DNA from: Acidobacteriota bacterium
GTDB taxonomy: Bacteria; Acidobacteriota; UBA4820; DSQY01
DNA length: 40,591 bases
Assembly: GCA_021833665.1 (NCBI GenBank)
Contig: JAKBES010000007.1
Span: 1 to 40,591, forward strand
Reading direction: 5' to 3'
Made by a program: the position numbers and the translations under genes. Position 1 is the first letter of the stretch. Every line of letters begins with the position of its first letter. The notes beneath the pieces are model-generated. The model worked only from the letters and a program-made list of their open reading frames with translations. It made no database searches and had not been told where the DNA came from. Below, piece by piece: positions 16,880-25,330 of this stretch.

Positions 16880-16908
16880 TTGTGCCGCGGGCCCATGTCC
16901 GATAGAAT
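16880..16908 (+). promoter_or_regulatory. Sigma-70-type promoter for nadB and biotin carboxylase genes
   Basis: TTGTGC, a 17-base spacer and TAGAAT lie between the upstream terminator and nadB. Transcription would begin near 16915, leaving a leader of about 53 bases that contains a mini-ORF. Confidence 0.5.
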
Positions 16909-16941
16909 CTCTAGTTTGGAGGCGGGATGCACAGGAGGCGG

Positions 16942-16971
16942 ATGGCACGGCCAAAGGCCAAGCGTTCATGA
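16942..16971 (+). CDS. Possible nine-codon leader mini-ORF overlapping nadB start
   Basis: ATG preceded by ACAGGAGGCGG opens a nine-residue ORF (MARPKAKRS) whose TGA overlaps the nadB ATG (ATGA). nadB itself has only a weak ribosome site, so translation may be coupled through this mini-ORF. It could instead be a chance short ORF. Confidence 0.35.
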   Translation: MARPKAKRS

Positions 16972-18542
16972 GCATCAGAGACCCCCTCGTCTGCGACCTG
17001 CTCGTGCTCGGGTCTGGCATCGCCGGTTTCCGCGGCGCCATTGAGGCAGCGCAGGCGGGATGGCGTGTGGTGGTGGCCACCAAGGATCGTCCCCGCGAAT
17101 CCAATACGGAATACGCTCAGGGCGGCATCGCCGTCTCCCTCGCGGAGGGGGACACGCCGGAGCAGCACCTCGCCGACACGCTGGAGGCGGGGGACGGCCT
17201 CTGCGACCAAGAAGCTGTAAAGGTTCTGGTGGAGGAGGGCCCCGTGGAGGTCCTTCGGCTCATCCAGTGGGGCGCCCTCTTTGACAGGGAGGACGGCGGC
17301 CTCCACTTCACCCGCGAGGCGGCCCACGGCCAAAACCGCATCCTCCACGCCCACGGCGATGCCACGGGCCAGGAGCTGGAACGGACCGTCGTGGAAAAGG
17401 CCCGGTCCCTCGACACGATCACGGTGATGCCCTACCACATGGGCGTGGACCTCATGAGCGAGGAGGGATACGCCCGGGGGGCATGGCTTCTGGACGAGCG
17501 GGACAACAGCCTCGTCCCCGTGCTGGCTCGGGCGGTGCTCATCGCCACGGGCGGCCTGGGGCGTCTTTTTAAGGAGTCCACGAATCCGGCGGTGGCCACG
17601 GGGGACGGCATGGCCATGGCGCTGCGGGCCGGCCTCGTCATGGCCGACCTGGAGTTCGTGCAGTTCCATCCTACAGCTCTCTTCATGAAGAACGCGCCGC
17701 GCTTCCTCCTCACCGAGAGCCTCCGAGGCGAGGGCGCCATTCTGAAGAACGCCGACGGCGAGCGGTTCATGGATGAGCTGGCGCCCCGGGACGTGGTGAC
17801 CCGAGGCCTCGTGGCGGAGATGGCCCGCACGGGCGGACGGCCCGTAACCCTGGACATGACGCACCTGGACGGGAGTTACATCCAGTCTCGCTTTCCCACC
17901 GTCTTCGCCGCGTGCCTGCAGTACGGCCTGGACATCCGCCGGACGCCGATTCCCGTGCACCCCGCGGCGCACTATGCCATGGGGGGCATCGAAACGGACG
18001 TCTTCGGGCGGACCTCCATGCCCCGGGTCTACGCCGCGGGGGAGGCCGCCTGCACGGGAGTCCACGGGGCCAACCGCCTGGCGAGCAACTCGCTCCTGGA
18101 AGGCCTCGTCTTCGGGGCCCGGGCCGTGAGGGCGGCCCTCGACGAAACGGGTCGCCTGCCGGTGGGGCCCGAATCCAGGGCTCCCGAGCCCAGAGGTTGC
18201 CGGGACCTGGAAGTGGCGAACAACCTTCGGCGGCGGGTGGCGGACGTCATGTGGTACGGCGTGGGCATCATCCGGGACGCCCCGGGCATGGCGCAGGCGA
18301 GGGTGGAGCTGGAGGGGATCAAAACCCATTTGGGCGGAGGGATGCTCCACCGGCGGATCCTTGAAACCTGCAACATGGCCCAGCTCGGGGACGCCGTGGC
18401 CTCCTGCGCGGCCTACCGGGAAGAGAGCCGGGGCGGCCATTTCCGCCGGGACTTTCCCAAGACCGATGACGGACGATGGAAGCGCCACACCCGCATGCGC
18501 CTCGCCGCTTCGGGCGCCCACTTCCTGGAGACACAGCCTTGA
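16968..18542 (+). CDS. nadB: L-aspartate oxidase
   Basis: This 524-residue flavoprotein oxidises L-aspartate to iminoaspartate, the first step of de novo NAD synthesis, in the cytoplasm. It has the N-terminal FAD Rossmann motif (LVLGSGIAGFRGAIEAA) and NTEYAQGGIAV. Active-site signatures of the fumarate-reductase/NadB fold follow: FHPTALF, LLTESLRGEGA and HYAMGGIETD. The FAD-binding GEAACTGVHGANRLASNSLLEG motif is typical of NadB and not of SdhA/FrdA. Length is near the usual 530-540. The ORF track extends 38 codons upstream; this ATG is the only start codon near the conserved region. NadA and NadC are not in the window. A biotin carboxylase gene overlaps its stop. Confidence 0.95.
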   Translation: MSIRDPLVCDLLVLGSGIAGFRGAIEAAQAGWRVVVATKDRPRESNTEYAQGGIAVSLAEGDTPEQHLADTLEAGDGLCDQEAVKVLVEEGPVEVLRLIQWGALFDREDGGLHFTREAAHGQNRILHAHGDATGQELERTVVEKARSLDTITVMPYHMGVDLMSEEGYARGAWLLDERDNSLVPVLARAVLIATGGLGRLFKESTNPAVATGDGMAMALRAGLVMADLEFVQFHPTALFMKNAPRFLLTESLRGEGAILKNADGERFMDELAPRDVVTRGLVAEMARTGGRPVTLDMTHLDGSYIQSRFPTVFAACLQYGLDIRRTPIPVHPAAHYAMGGIETDVFGRTSMPRVYAAGEAACTGVHGANRLASNSLLEGLVFGARAVRAALDETGRLPVGPESRAPEPRGCRDLEVANNLRRRVADVMWYGVGIIRDAPGMAQARVELEGIKTHLGGGMLHRRILETCNMAQLGDAVASCAAYREESRGGHFRRDFPKTDDGRWKRHTRMRLAASGAHFLETQP

Positions 18543-20026
18543 TCAACAAAGTGCTCATCGCCAACCGGGGAGAGATCGCCGTGCGGATCCTCCGGGCCCT
18601 AAGAGACATGGGCATCGCGAGCGTGGCGGTCTACTCGGAGGCGGACCGGGCCGCGCGCCACGTGCGCCTGGCCGACGAGGCCTACTGCATCGGGCCCCCT
18701 CCCTCGGCCCAGAGCTATCTCAACATGGACGCCATCCTCTCCACCGCCAAGGCCTGTGGGGCCCAGGCCGTCCACCCGGGCTACGGCTTCCTCTCGGAGA
18801 ACGCTCACTTCGCGGAGCGATGCGAGAAGGAGGGCATCCTCTTCGTGGGACCTCCCGCCGATGCCATCAGGGCCATGGGCGAGAAGACGCGCGCGCGCCA
18901 GCTCATGGCGGAGGCGGGCGTACCCGTGGTTCCCGGTACCCTGGCGCCGCTGGACAGCCCCGAGGCGGCGGAGGCGGCGGCGGAGACGACGGGCTACCCG
19001 GTGATGCTCAAAGCGGCGGCGGGCGGAGGCGGAAAGGGAATGCGCCTGGTGGAGCGCCGGGCCCAGATCGCCAGCGCCTTCCGCGACGCGTCCTCGGAGG
19101 CGCTCAAGGCCTTCGGCGACGGCTCCGTCTACCTGGAGCGGGCGGTGGTCCGTCCCCGGCACATCGAGATGCAGATCCTCGCCGACGGCCACGGAAATTG
19201 CATCTACCTCGGGGAGCGCGAATGCTCCATCCAGCGCCGCCACCAGAAGGTGGTGGAGGAGGCGCCCTCTCCCCTGGTGACGCCGGCGATGCGGGCGTCC
19301 ATGGGCGAGGTGGCCGTCCGTGCCGCACGGGCGGTGGGCTATCGGAGCGCGGGAACCATCGAGTTCCTCGTGGACCAGAGCGGGGAGTTCTTCTTCATGG
19401 AGATGAACACCCGCCTCCAGGTGGAGCACGCCGTCACGGAGATGGTCACGGGGATCGACCTGGTCCGGGAGCAGATCCACATCGCCGAGGGAGAACCCCT
19501 CTCTCTTCGGCAGGAGGACGTGGAGATCAGGGGGTGGGCCATGGAGTGCCGCATCTACGCGGAGGACCCCCAGCGCAATTTCCTGCCGTGCCCCGGAACC
19601 ATCCACGCGGTGCGGCTTCCCGAGGGCCCCAACGTGCGGGTGGACTCGGCCGCCTTCACGCGAGGCGAGATCAGCATGTTCTACGATCCCATGGTGGCCA
19701 AGGTCATCACCTGGGGAAGCGATCGGGACGCCTGCGCCGCCACCATGAACCGCGCGCTCATGGAGTTCCAGATCGTAGGGACCCACACGAACCGCGATTT
19801 CCTTCTGGCCATCGTGAACCACCCCGACTTTAAGGCGGGAGCCCTGGACACGGGGTTCATTCCGCGACACTTCAGCGGTGTTTCCATGCCCGTGAGTTCG
19901 CCGGCGGCGGCGGCCGACATCGCGGCGGCCATCTATGCCTACGAGTCCTCCAGAAAGCAGCCCTGCACCGCTCCGCCCCAGGCGGCACCGAGCGCCTGGC
20001 GGCGGGCCATGATGGGGGACCGCTAA
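18539..20026 (+). CDS. accC: Biotin carboxylase subunit of an acyl-CoA carboxylase
   Basis: This 495-residue ATP-grasp enzyme carboxylates carrier-bound biotin using ATP and bicarbonate. It shows IANRGEIAVRILRA at the N-terminus, HPGYGFLSENAHFAE, the glycine-rich ATP loop AAAGGGGKGMR, ERECSIQRRHQKVVEEAPS and the active-site EMNTRLQVEHAVTE. It is longer than typical AccC (about 450) by a C-terminal tail, as in propionyl-CoA-type alpha subunits. The TTG start overlaps the nadB stop (TTGA) and has GGAG nearby. The carrier protein follows after one base, so the two encode a split alpha subunit. The carboxyltransferase is absent, so acetyl-, propionyl- or other acyl-CoA specificity cannot be told. 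Confidence 0.93.
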   Translation: MINKVLIANRGEIAVRILRALRDMGIASVAVYSEADRAARHVRLADEAYCIGPPPSAQSYLNMDAILSTAKACGAQAVHPGYGFLSENAHFAERCEKEGILFVGPPADAIRAMGEKTRARQLMAEAGVPVVPGTLAPLDSPEAAEAAAETTGYPVMLKAAAGGGGKGMRLVERRAQIASAFRDASSEALKAFGDGSVYLERAVVRPRHIEMQILADGHGNCIYLGERECSIQRRHQKVVEEAPSPLVTPAMRASMGEVAVRAARAVGYRSAGTIEFLVDQSGEFFFMEMNTRLQVEHAVTEMVTGIDLVREQIHIAEGEPLSLRQEDVEIRGWAMECRIYAEDPQRNFLPCPGTIHAVRLPEGPNVRVDSAAFTRGEISMFYDPMVAKVITWGSDRDACAATMNRALMEFQIVGTHTNRDFLLAIVNHPDFKAGALDTGFIPRHFSGVSMPVSSPAAAADIAAAIYAYESSRKQPCTAPPQAAPSAWRRAMMGDR

Positions 20027-20027
20027 G

Positions 20028-20546
20028 ATGAGATTCTGGATCATCAGAGATGAGCGCCAGATTCCCGTGGAGCTGGAGGAGCGGCCCGAGGGGTACACCG
20101 CCGTGCTCGACGGGGTGACCTACGAGGTGGGGTGCGCGAGAATCCTGGACGGCCTCTACTCGCTCCTCATGGAGGGAGAGAGCTATGAAGTCGCGGTCCA
20201 CAGCCACGAGCCCGGCAGCTACGACGTGCACATGTACGACGGCGTCAGGCACGTGGACTTGCTCAGCCCGCTGGATCTGGTCCTGCGCTCCCAGCACGGC
20301 GGGCCCGGGACCCGCGGTGGAAGCGTACGGGCTCCCATGCCTGGCAAGGTGGTGAAGGTCCTCGTGGAGGAGGGCCAGTCCGTTCTCAAGGGACAGGGCC
20401 TGGTGGTCGTCGAGGCCATGAAGATGCAAAACGAGCTTCAGGCCACTGCGGACGCCGTGGTCCAGCATGTCCGCGTCCGGGAGGGCGACAGCGTCGAATC
20501 GGGGGCGGAGCTCGTGACCTTCGGGGGGGCCCAGGAGGGCGACTGA
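20028..20546 (+). CDS. Biotin carboxyl carrier protein of an acyl-CoA carboxylase
   Basis: This 172-residue protein ends in a biotinyl domain (about 98-166) with the lipoyl/biotin hammerhead motif VEAMKMQNEL, whose Lys is the biotinylation site, preceded by VRAPMPGKVVKVLVEEGQ. The N-terminal part of about 95 residues (YTAVLDGVTYEVG, VHMYDGVRHVDL) resembles the BT-type linker of propionyl/methylcrotonyl-CoA carboxylase alpha subunits more than the Pro/Ala-rich N-terminus of AccB. It follows biotin carboxylase by one base and is surely its partner. The missing carboxyltransferase must be encoded elsewhere. Confidence 0.93.
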   Translation: MRFWIIRDERQIPVELEERPEGYTAVLDGVTYEVGCARILDGLYSLLMEGESYEVAVHSHEPGSYDVHMYDGVRHVDLLSPLDLVLRSQHGGPGTRGGSVRAPMPGKVVKVLVEEGQSVLKGQGLVVVEAMKMQNELQATADAVVQHVRVREGDSVESGAELVTFGGAQEGD

Positions 20547-20566
20547 TTGTGTGAAGCCCTCGCCAC

Positions 20567-20595
20567 AAAAAAAGAAGGGGCCCTTCGGCCCCTTC
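20567..20595 (-). terminator. Rho-independent terminator of the HU gene
   Basis: Read on the minus strand, GAAGGGGCC-GAAG-GGCCCCTTC (9-bp stem) is followed by seven T residues, 24 bases after the HU stop. The hairpin may also help terminate the convergent carboxylase operon. Confidence 0.88.
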
Positions 20596-20618
20596 CTTCA
20601 GATCAGGCAGAGCAGGTC

Positions 20619-20891
20619 TTACTTGACCTTGTCGGCCAGGCCCTTGCCGGGCTTGAATTTGGCGACCTTCTTGGCCGCGATCTTGATGGGCTTGCCGGTC
20701 TTGGGGTTGCGGCCAGTGCGGGCGTTGCGCTTGCCCACGCTGAAGGTGCCGAACCCGACCAGGGTGACCTTGTCGCCCTTTTTCAGGGCTTTCTCGATCG
20801 CGGTGATGAAAGAATCGAGCGCCTTTCCCGCCTCAGCCTTGTTGATCCCTGCCCCGTTCCCGATTGCGGTGATCAGTTCCGCCTTGTTCAT
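20619..20891 (-). CDS. hup: HU family nucleoid DNA-binding protein
   Basis: This 90-residue histone-like protein binds and bends DNA as a dimer. The whole HU fold is present: the N-terminal helices [16 protein letters not shown], the [11 protein letters not shown] strand turn, and the DNA-contacting arm [15 protein letters not shown] with its signature. The C-terminus is lysine-rich ([10 protein letters not shown]). Length is exactly family-typical. It is monocistronic, with a consensus promoter, an AAAGGAGG ribosome site and its own terminator, consistent with strong expression. HU and IHF-like subunits cannot be separated with complete certainty, but HU is favoured. Confidence 0.96.
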   Translation of the reverse strand: MNKAELITAIGNGAGINKAEAGKALDSFITAIEKALKKGDKVTLVGFGTFSVGKRNARTGRNPKTGKPIKIAAKKVAKFKPGKGLADKVK

Positions 20892-20920
20892 AGTGGCCTC
20901 CTTTCAAAGGTTCCACGGGT

Positions 20921-20949
20921 AATATATGACGCGAATGGCCTGCTGTCAA
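20921..20949 (-). promoter_or_regulatory. Consensus sigma-70 promoter of HU
   Basis: On the minus strand TTGACA (perfect -35), a 17-base spacer and TATATT precede the HU gene, giving a start near 20914. This is the best promoter match in the window. Confidence 0.85.
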
Positions 20950-21025
20950 GGGTTCCTGGCGATGGGGGCTACCACGAAGCCCGTGTTTCGGGACCTTTAC
21001 CTGCGCTTCTGGAGTTGAACCAGGC

Positions 21026-22237
21026 ATGAAATCCTTGCTGGACGGTGCTTTCATGGCCTCCGCCCTCGGTGATTTTCTCCGCCAGGCCACCCCGGGCCGC
21101 GTCGCCACTCAGGGGTGGACCACCCTTCTCAGGTCCATGCCCGAGCCCCGGCGAATTTTCTGCCTAGGCAAAGCGGCGCCCGCCCTGGCCCGCACGGCGA
21201 GCTTGATCTGGCCCGGGGTTCCCGGCATCCTCTACGGCACCTCCCCGGAGGGAATGGCACCGCATTCCTTTCAGGCCTTCTACGGCGACCACCCCTTCCC
21301 GACCTCCCGCAACGCGGCCATGACGTCCCGGGTGGAGGAATGGATTGAGGACGGCGAAGGGCCGGTCCTGGCGTGCATCTCGGGCGGGGGCTCGTCCCTC
21401 CTCGTGCATCCTCGCCCGCCCTGGACCCTGGATGAAAAGGCTGCCCTCACCGCGGAGGTGTGGCGCCGGGGCGTGCCCATCCGGGATCTGAACTCGGTCC
21501 GGTCGCGCCTCTCTGAGGTGAAGGGGGGAGGCCTCCTCCGTCTCGTTGGCCCGTGGCCCGTGGCCACCGCCCTCTGGTCCGACGTAGGGTACCGAGATGC
21601 CCGGTGGGTCAGCTCGGGTCCCACCCTTCCCGTGGACGCCGGAGGACGGGCCGAGGAGGTGCTGGCGCGATGCGGCATCGTCCCTCCGAAGCCATTGCCA
21701 CCCCGCCGGCAGCCCGCCAATCGTCCTCCGGGTGACACGACGATCGTGCTCTTCGACGCCGTGGCCCTTCGTAAAGGCTGCGTCCGTGGGTTCAGAGAGG
21801 AAGGCCACCGCACTCGTGAGGTCCCTTGTGCGGAGGGTGAGAGCGCGAGAACGGCGGCGCGCCGCCTCGCGAAGGAGGCTGCCGGAGGCCGCCCGCTGGT
21901 GCTCGTGGGAACCGGGGAGGTGCGCGTGGATGCGGAGGCCGGAGCCGGCAAAGGCGGGCGATGCAGCCACCTGGCGGCGGAGGTGGCCCTGGTCTTGGGC
22001 GGAGCGGGATCTCGTCGGCCGTGGTCCTTCGCGGCTCTGGCCACGGACGGCGTGGACGGTACGGCGGGGGGCGGAGCCTGGACCGATTCGAGCCGCTGCC
22101 CTTCTGAGGCTTCTCTTCGGCGCGCCGTCGCCGCCTGCGATACGGGAACCCTCTGGGAAGAGGCAGGTACGCTCCTTCCGCGGCGGCCCACGGGCAATAA
22201 CCTTCGCGACCTGTGGGTCCTGGTGATGGGCCCATGA
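21026..22237 (+). CDS. Glycerate 2-kinase-like protein (DUF4147/MOFRL family)
   Basis: This 403-residue protein resembles the glycerate kinases of the DUF4147/MOFRL family, which phosphorylate D-glycerate to 2-phosphoglycerate using ATP. Landmarks are FCLGKAAPALA, CISGGGSSLL, LNSVRSRLSEVKGGGLLR, ALATDGVDGTAGGGAW and the C-terminal PTGNNLRDLWVL, which matches the family's P-T-G-x-N-x-x-D-L motif. Several regions are shorter than in canonical members (about 420-450), and substrate-loop residues cannot be confirmed by eye. The start codon is not strongly marked; ATG at 21053 is an alternative. It overlaps hemW by ATGA. Confidence 0.85.
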   Translation: MKSLLDGAFMASALGDFLRQATPGRVATQGWTTLLRSMPEPRRIFCLGKAAPALARTASLIWPGVPGILYGTSPEGMAPHSFQAFYGDHPFPTSRNAAMTSRVEEWIEDGEGPVLACISGGGSSLLVHPRPPWTLDEKAALTAEVWRRGVPIRDLNSVRSRLSEVKGGGLLRLVGPWPVATALWSDVGYRDARWVSSGPTLPVDAGGRAEEVLARCGIVPPKPLPPRRQPANRPPGDTTIVLFDAVALRKGCVRGFREEGHRTREVPCAEGESARTAARRLAKEAAGGRPLVLVGTGEVRVDAEAGAGKGGRCSHLAAEVALVLGGAGSRRPWSFAALATDGVDGTAGGGAWTDSSRCPSEASLRRAVAACDTGTLWEEAGTLLPRRPTGNNLRDLWVLVMGP

Positions 22238-23412
22238 AGGCGTGGTTCGATGCCGCGGCCACGGGGCTTTACGTCCACGTGCCCTTCTGCGCCAGCCTGT
22301 GCGGGTACTGCGACTTCTTCCGCGTCGAAAGCCCGGGGGGCGTCCCCGCGGGCTTTGAGGCCCTCCTCGTCGAAGAAGCCGCGCTGTTCCGAGAGGCACC
22401 TCCTCTTCAGGTGGACACCGTTTTCTTCGGAGGAGGAACTCCCTCGCTCATGGGCCCCGATCGGTTGGGGAGGCTCCTTGCCGAGCTTGGACGGGTGTTT
22501 GAAATTCGGCCTTCAGCCGAGATCACCTTGGAAGCCAATCCCGAAACCGTAAACGAGGCCAGCCTCGCAGGCTGGCGCCACGCCGGGGTGACGCGCCTCT
22601 CCATCGGCGTCCAGAGCCTCGCTCCGGTTGTCCTGGCGGCCCTTGAGCGGAGGGCGCCCGCAGCAACGGCCCTTGCGGCGGTGGAGCTTGCGGCCCGGAG
22701 CGGATTCAAGCACCTCTCCGCGGACGTCATGAGCGGCGTGCCGGGCCAGGGCGGCGGGGACCTCGAAGACACGGTAGAGCGCCTGGCGGAGCTGCCGCTG
22801 GATCACCTGTCGGTCTACTCCCTCGAGCTCCATCCCAAGACACCGTTATGGGAAGCGGTGGCCGCGGGAAACCTGGCCCTTCCCGGCGACGACGAAGCGG
22901 CCGACCAGTTCTTGGCGGTCCACGGCATCCTTCAACAGCGGGGCTTCGAACACTACGAGGTGTCCAACTACGCCCGCCCCGGCGGGCGGTCCCGCCACAA
23001 CCTTCGCTACTGGCAGGGAGGGCAGACCGTCGGCCTCGGGCCGTCGGCGTGGAGCCGCTTCAAGGGCCGCCTCTGGGGTAACCCGAGGAGTCTGGACGCA
23101 TGGGCCCGCCGCGTGCACGAAGGCGGGATTCCGCCCGAGGACGCCGAGCGCCTGACCCCCGAGCGGGAGCGGGAAGACCGGGTTATCTTCGGCCTCAGGG
23201 TTTCTGACGGCACCGTTCTCCAGGATCTGATCGATCTGTTCGCCGTGGATCAGCGGGAGGCGGACGTTGTGCTCAAGCCCCTGCTGGCCCAAGGCTATGC
23301 CGTGGTGGAAGACTCCCGGCTGAAGCTCACCGTGCAAGGGTTTCTCATGTCCAACGAGGTCCTGACCTATCTGCTGCCCCGGTCGTGGCCAAGGGCCCGG
23401 CCAGAAGCCTGA
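22234..23412 (+). CDS. hemW: Radical SAM heme chaperone HemW
   Basis: This 392-residue radical SAM protein is of the HemW (coproporphyrinogen oxidase-like) group, which transfers heme to target proteins and does not decarboxylate coproporphyrinogen. The cluster motif is CASLCGYCDF (CxxxCxxC), with YVHVPFC before it. TVFFGGGTPSLM, the ANPE motif and RLSIGVQS follow, as does the C-terminal HNLRYWQGG with the GLGPSAWS element. Length fits the family. The ATG overlaps the preceding kinase stop (ATGA); the track's start seven codons earlier is less likely. In a genome with multiheme cytochromes, a heme chaperone is expected. Confidence 0.93.
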   Translation: MKAWFDAAATGLYVHVPFCASLCGYCDFFRVESPGGVPAGFEALLVEEAALFREAPPLQVDTVFFGGGTPSLMGPDRLGRLLAELGRVFEIRPSAEITLEANPETVNEASLAGWRHAGVTRLSIGVQSLAPVVLAALERRAPAATALAAVELAARSGFKHLSADVMSGVPGQGGGDLEDTVERLAELPLDHLSVYSLELHPKTPLWEAVAAGNLALPGDDEAADQFLAVHGILQQRGFEHYEVSNYARPGGRSRHNLRYWQGGQTVGLGPSAWSRFKGRLWGNPRSLDAWARRVHEGGIPPEDAERLTPEREREDRVIFGLRVSDGTVLQDLIDLFAVDQREADVVLKPLLAQGYAVVEDSRLKLTVQGFLMSNEVLTYLLPRSWPRARPEA

Positions 23413-23437
23413 GAGACGGCTGGCCAAGCCCACCGTC

Positions 23438-23466
23438 TTCTCAATCCGGCCCACTTTCTCTATACT
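23438..23466 (+). promoter_or_regulatory. Putative promoter of tRNA-Arg
   Basis: TTCTCA, a 17-base spacer and TATACT end 11 bases before the mature tRNA 5' end. The -10 is near consensus; the -35 is moderate. Confidence 0.5.
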
Positions 23467-23477
23467 GCGCCATGGCC

Positions 23478-23554
<77 letters not shown>

Positions 23555-23587
23555 AAGCCGCTCTTGATGGATGGCGGGCGGCCAGAG

Positions 23588-24970
23588 ATGGGGGAGATGG
23601 TGGCCAGCAAGAAGAACTCCGTAGCGGTGAGCTCCGTCCTGGCCGCCGTGTTCCTCACGGGCACCAAGCTGGCCATAGGCCTCCTCACCGGAAGCCTGGG
23701 TATCCTCTCGGAGGCGGCCCACTCGGGCCTCGACCTTCTCGCCGCGGTCATGACGTGGTGGGCCGTAACCGTGTCCGATCGGCCGGCGGACAAGGACCAC
23801 CCCTACGGCCACGAAAAAATAGAGAACATCTCGGCCCTCTTCGAAACGCTCCTCCTGCTCCTGACATGCGTATGGATCATCTACGAGGCGGTACAGCGGC
23901 TCCTGTTCAAGGCGGCCCACGTGGAGGTGAACGCCTGGAGCTACGGAGTGGTCATCTTGGCCATCGTGGTGGATTTTTCTCGAAGCCGCGCCCTGAGCAG
24001 AGTGGCGAAGGCGACACGCAGCGCCGCCCTGGAAGCGGACGCGCTGCACTTCTCCAGCGACATCTACAGCTCCCTCGTGGTGTTGGCGGGGCTGGTGGCC
24101 ACCCAGCTCGGCTATCCCCAGGCCGACGCCGTGGCGGCCCTCGGGGTTTCACTGCTGGTGATCTGGATCTCCCTCCGGCTGGGCCAGAAAGCCGTTCGGG
24201 CGCTCACGGACCGGGTAGCGGAGGGACACGTGGAGCGGGCCGAGCAGGCGGCCTTGTCCATCCCGGGCGTGAAGCGCGCCTACGACGTGCGCGTGCGGGA
24301 AGCGGGGGCGAAACACTTCGTTGACCTCAAAGTGGCCGTGGACAGGACGGCCTCCCTGACCGTGGCCCACGAGGTTACGGAGGCCGTGGAGAAGGCCCTC
24401 AAGGGGACCTTCAAGGACGCCGACGTCCTGGTCCACGCGGAGCCCGACGAGCGACAACCCAAGGGCCTCATGGAGGAAATCCTGGTGCTGGGGGAAAAGG
24501 CGGGAGCCAAAGCACACGGCATGGAGATCCACCAGACGGACGGCGGGATCGAGGTCGAGATGCACCTGGAATGGCCTCCGGCCATGCCGCTCAGCGAGGC
24601 CCACGCCCAAACCACCGACATCGAAGAAAACCTCCGGAAGAGCTTTCCCGATGTCCGGTTCGTCCAAACCCACCTGGAATGCCGGGGTGAACAGCCCTCC
24701 TCGCGGCACGACGCCACGAAGCGGCAACCTTCGCTGGCCTCCGCCATCGCCGAGCGGGCCGCCACCGTGGACGGGGTGAAGGGGTGCCGCGACGTGAGGA
24801 TCGCCGAAGGGGGCGGGCGGCTTTGGGTGTCCCTTGTCTGCCTCTTGGCCACGGGGCTGACCGTGAGGCAGGCCCACGCCATCGCCACGAAGGTCGAGGA
24901 AGAGGTTCGAAACCTGGACGTGCGCGTGGGCGCCGTGAACGTGCATACGGAGCCCGCCGCGAAGGACTGA
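23588..24970 (+). CDS. Cation diffusion facilitator metal transporter with expanded C-terminal tail
   Basis: This protein of about 460 residues should export divalent metals (Zn, Fe, Mn, Co or Cd) by proton exchange. The six-helix CDF core (about 1-200) carries the paired metal sites HSGLD in TM2 and HFSSD in TM5, both HxxxD, plus the HPYGHEKIE loop. The tail is unusual. Usual CDF proteins have one dimerisation domain of about 80 residues; here three such segments follow in series, roughly 205-285, 290-365 and 380-458. The first and third begin with IPGVKRAYDVRVRE and VDGVKGCRDVRIAE. Start choice is uncertain, since TTG 23564, ATG 23567 and ATG 23597 are also possible. Confidence 0.9.
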   Translation: MGEMVASKKNSVAVSSVLAAVFLTGTKLAIGLLTGSLGILSEAAHSGLDLLAAVMTWWAVTVSDRPADKDHPYGHEKIENISALFETLLLLLTCVWIIYEAVQRLLFKAAHVEVNAWSYGVVILAIVVDFSRSRALSRVAKATRSAALEADALHFSSDIYSSLVVLAGLVATQLGYPQADAVAALGVSLLVIWISLRLGQKAVRALTDRVAEGHVERAEQAALSIPGVKRAYDVRVREAGAKHFVDLKVAVDRTASLTVAHEVTEAVEKALKGTFKDADVLVHAEPDERQPKGLMEEILVLGEKAGAKAHGMEIHQTDGGIEVEMHLEWPPAMPLSEAHAQTTDIEENLRKSFPDVRFVQTHLECRGEQPSSRHDATKRQPSLASAIAERAATVDGVKGCRDVRIAEGGGRLWVSLVCLLATGLTVRQAHAIATKVEEEVRNLDVRVGAVNVHTEPAAKD

Positions 24971-25018
24971 CGGCCGGTTTCGAGCCACGCCTGCCTCCGG
25001 TCCGGCCCCATGGCCGCC

Positions 25019-25048
25019 TTGCCCAGCCCGCGGCCTTGGGCCTAGAAT
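25019..25048 (+). promoter_or_regulatory. Putative promoter of the ACP-coaD-aminotransferase operon
   Basis: TTGCCC, an 18-base spacer and TAGAAT lie just upstream of the acyl carrier gene. Transcription would start near 25055, leaving a short leader with a GGGAGG ribosome site. Confidence 0.5.
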
Positions 25049-25066
25049 CAATGCATGGGAGGTATC

Positions 25067-25330
25067 ATGGAAGACCTCAAGGACCGCCTGCGCGACGTGA
25101 TCATCAGGAGCCTCCGCCTGGAGAACGTGAAGCCCGAAGACATCAAAGACGACACGCCGCTCTTCGGCGAAGGTTTGGGGCTCGACTCCATCGATGCTCT
25201 GGAGCTCGTGGTGGCCCTGGAAAAGGAGTTTGGCATCAAGATCTCCGACGAAGAGGTGGGCGTCAAAGTATTCCAGAACATCGCGACCCTGGCCGAGTTT
25301 ATCGAAGCCAAGGGAGAGAAAGCCCCATGA
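25067..25330 (+). CDS. Acyl carrier protein
   Basis: This 87-residue acidic carrier protein has the phosphopantetheine attachment motif GLDSIDALELVVALE, with the Ser of DSI as the modification site. The helix-loop-helix layout and C-terminal ATLAEFIE are typical. The start at MEDLKD follows GGGAGG; the track's start four codons upstream is unlikely. It is not beside fatty-acid synthesis genes (fabD, fabG or fabF), so it may be a specialised ACP and not the housekeeping AcpP. It overlaps coaD by ATGA, a notable pairing because CoaD makes the precursor of the CoA that supplies the ACP arm. Confidence 0.93.
   Translation: MEDLKDRLRDVIIRSLRLENVKPEDIKDDTPLFGEGLGLDSIDALELVVALEKEFGIKISDEEVGVKVFQNIATLAEFIEAKGEKAP

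Noticed and set aside
16911-18521. 536-residue minus-strand ORF opposite nadB
   Set aside because: It is a shadow with no domain signature; NadB motifs on the plus strand are unambiguous.
18361-19833. 490-residue plus-strand ORF in another frame over biotin carboxylase
   Set aside because: It is an Arg/Gly/Pro-rich out-of-frame reading; the biotin carboxylase frame has all catalytic motifs.
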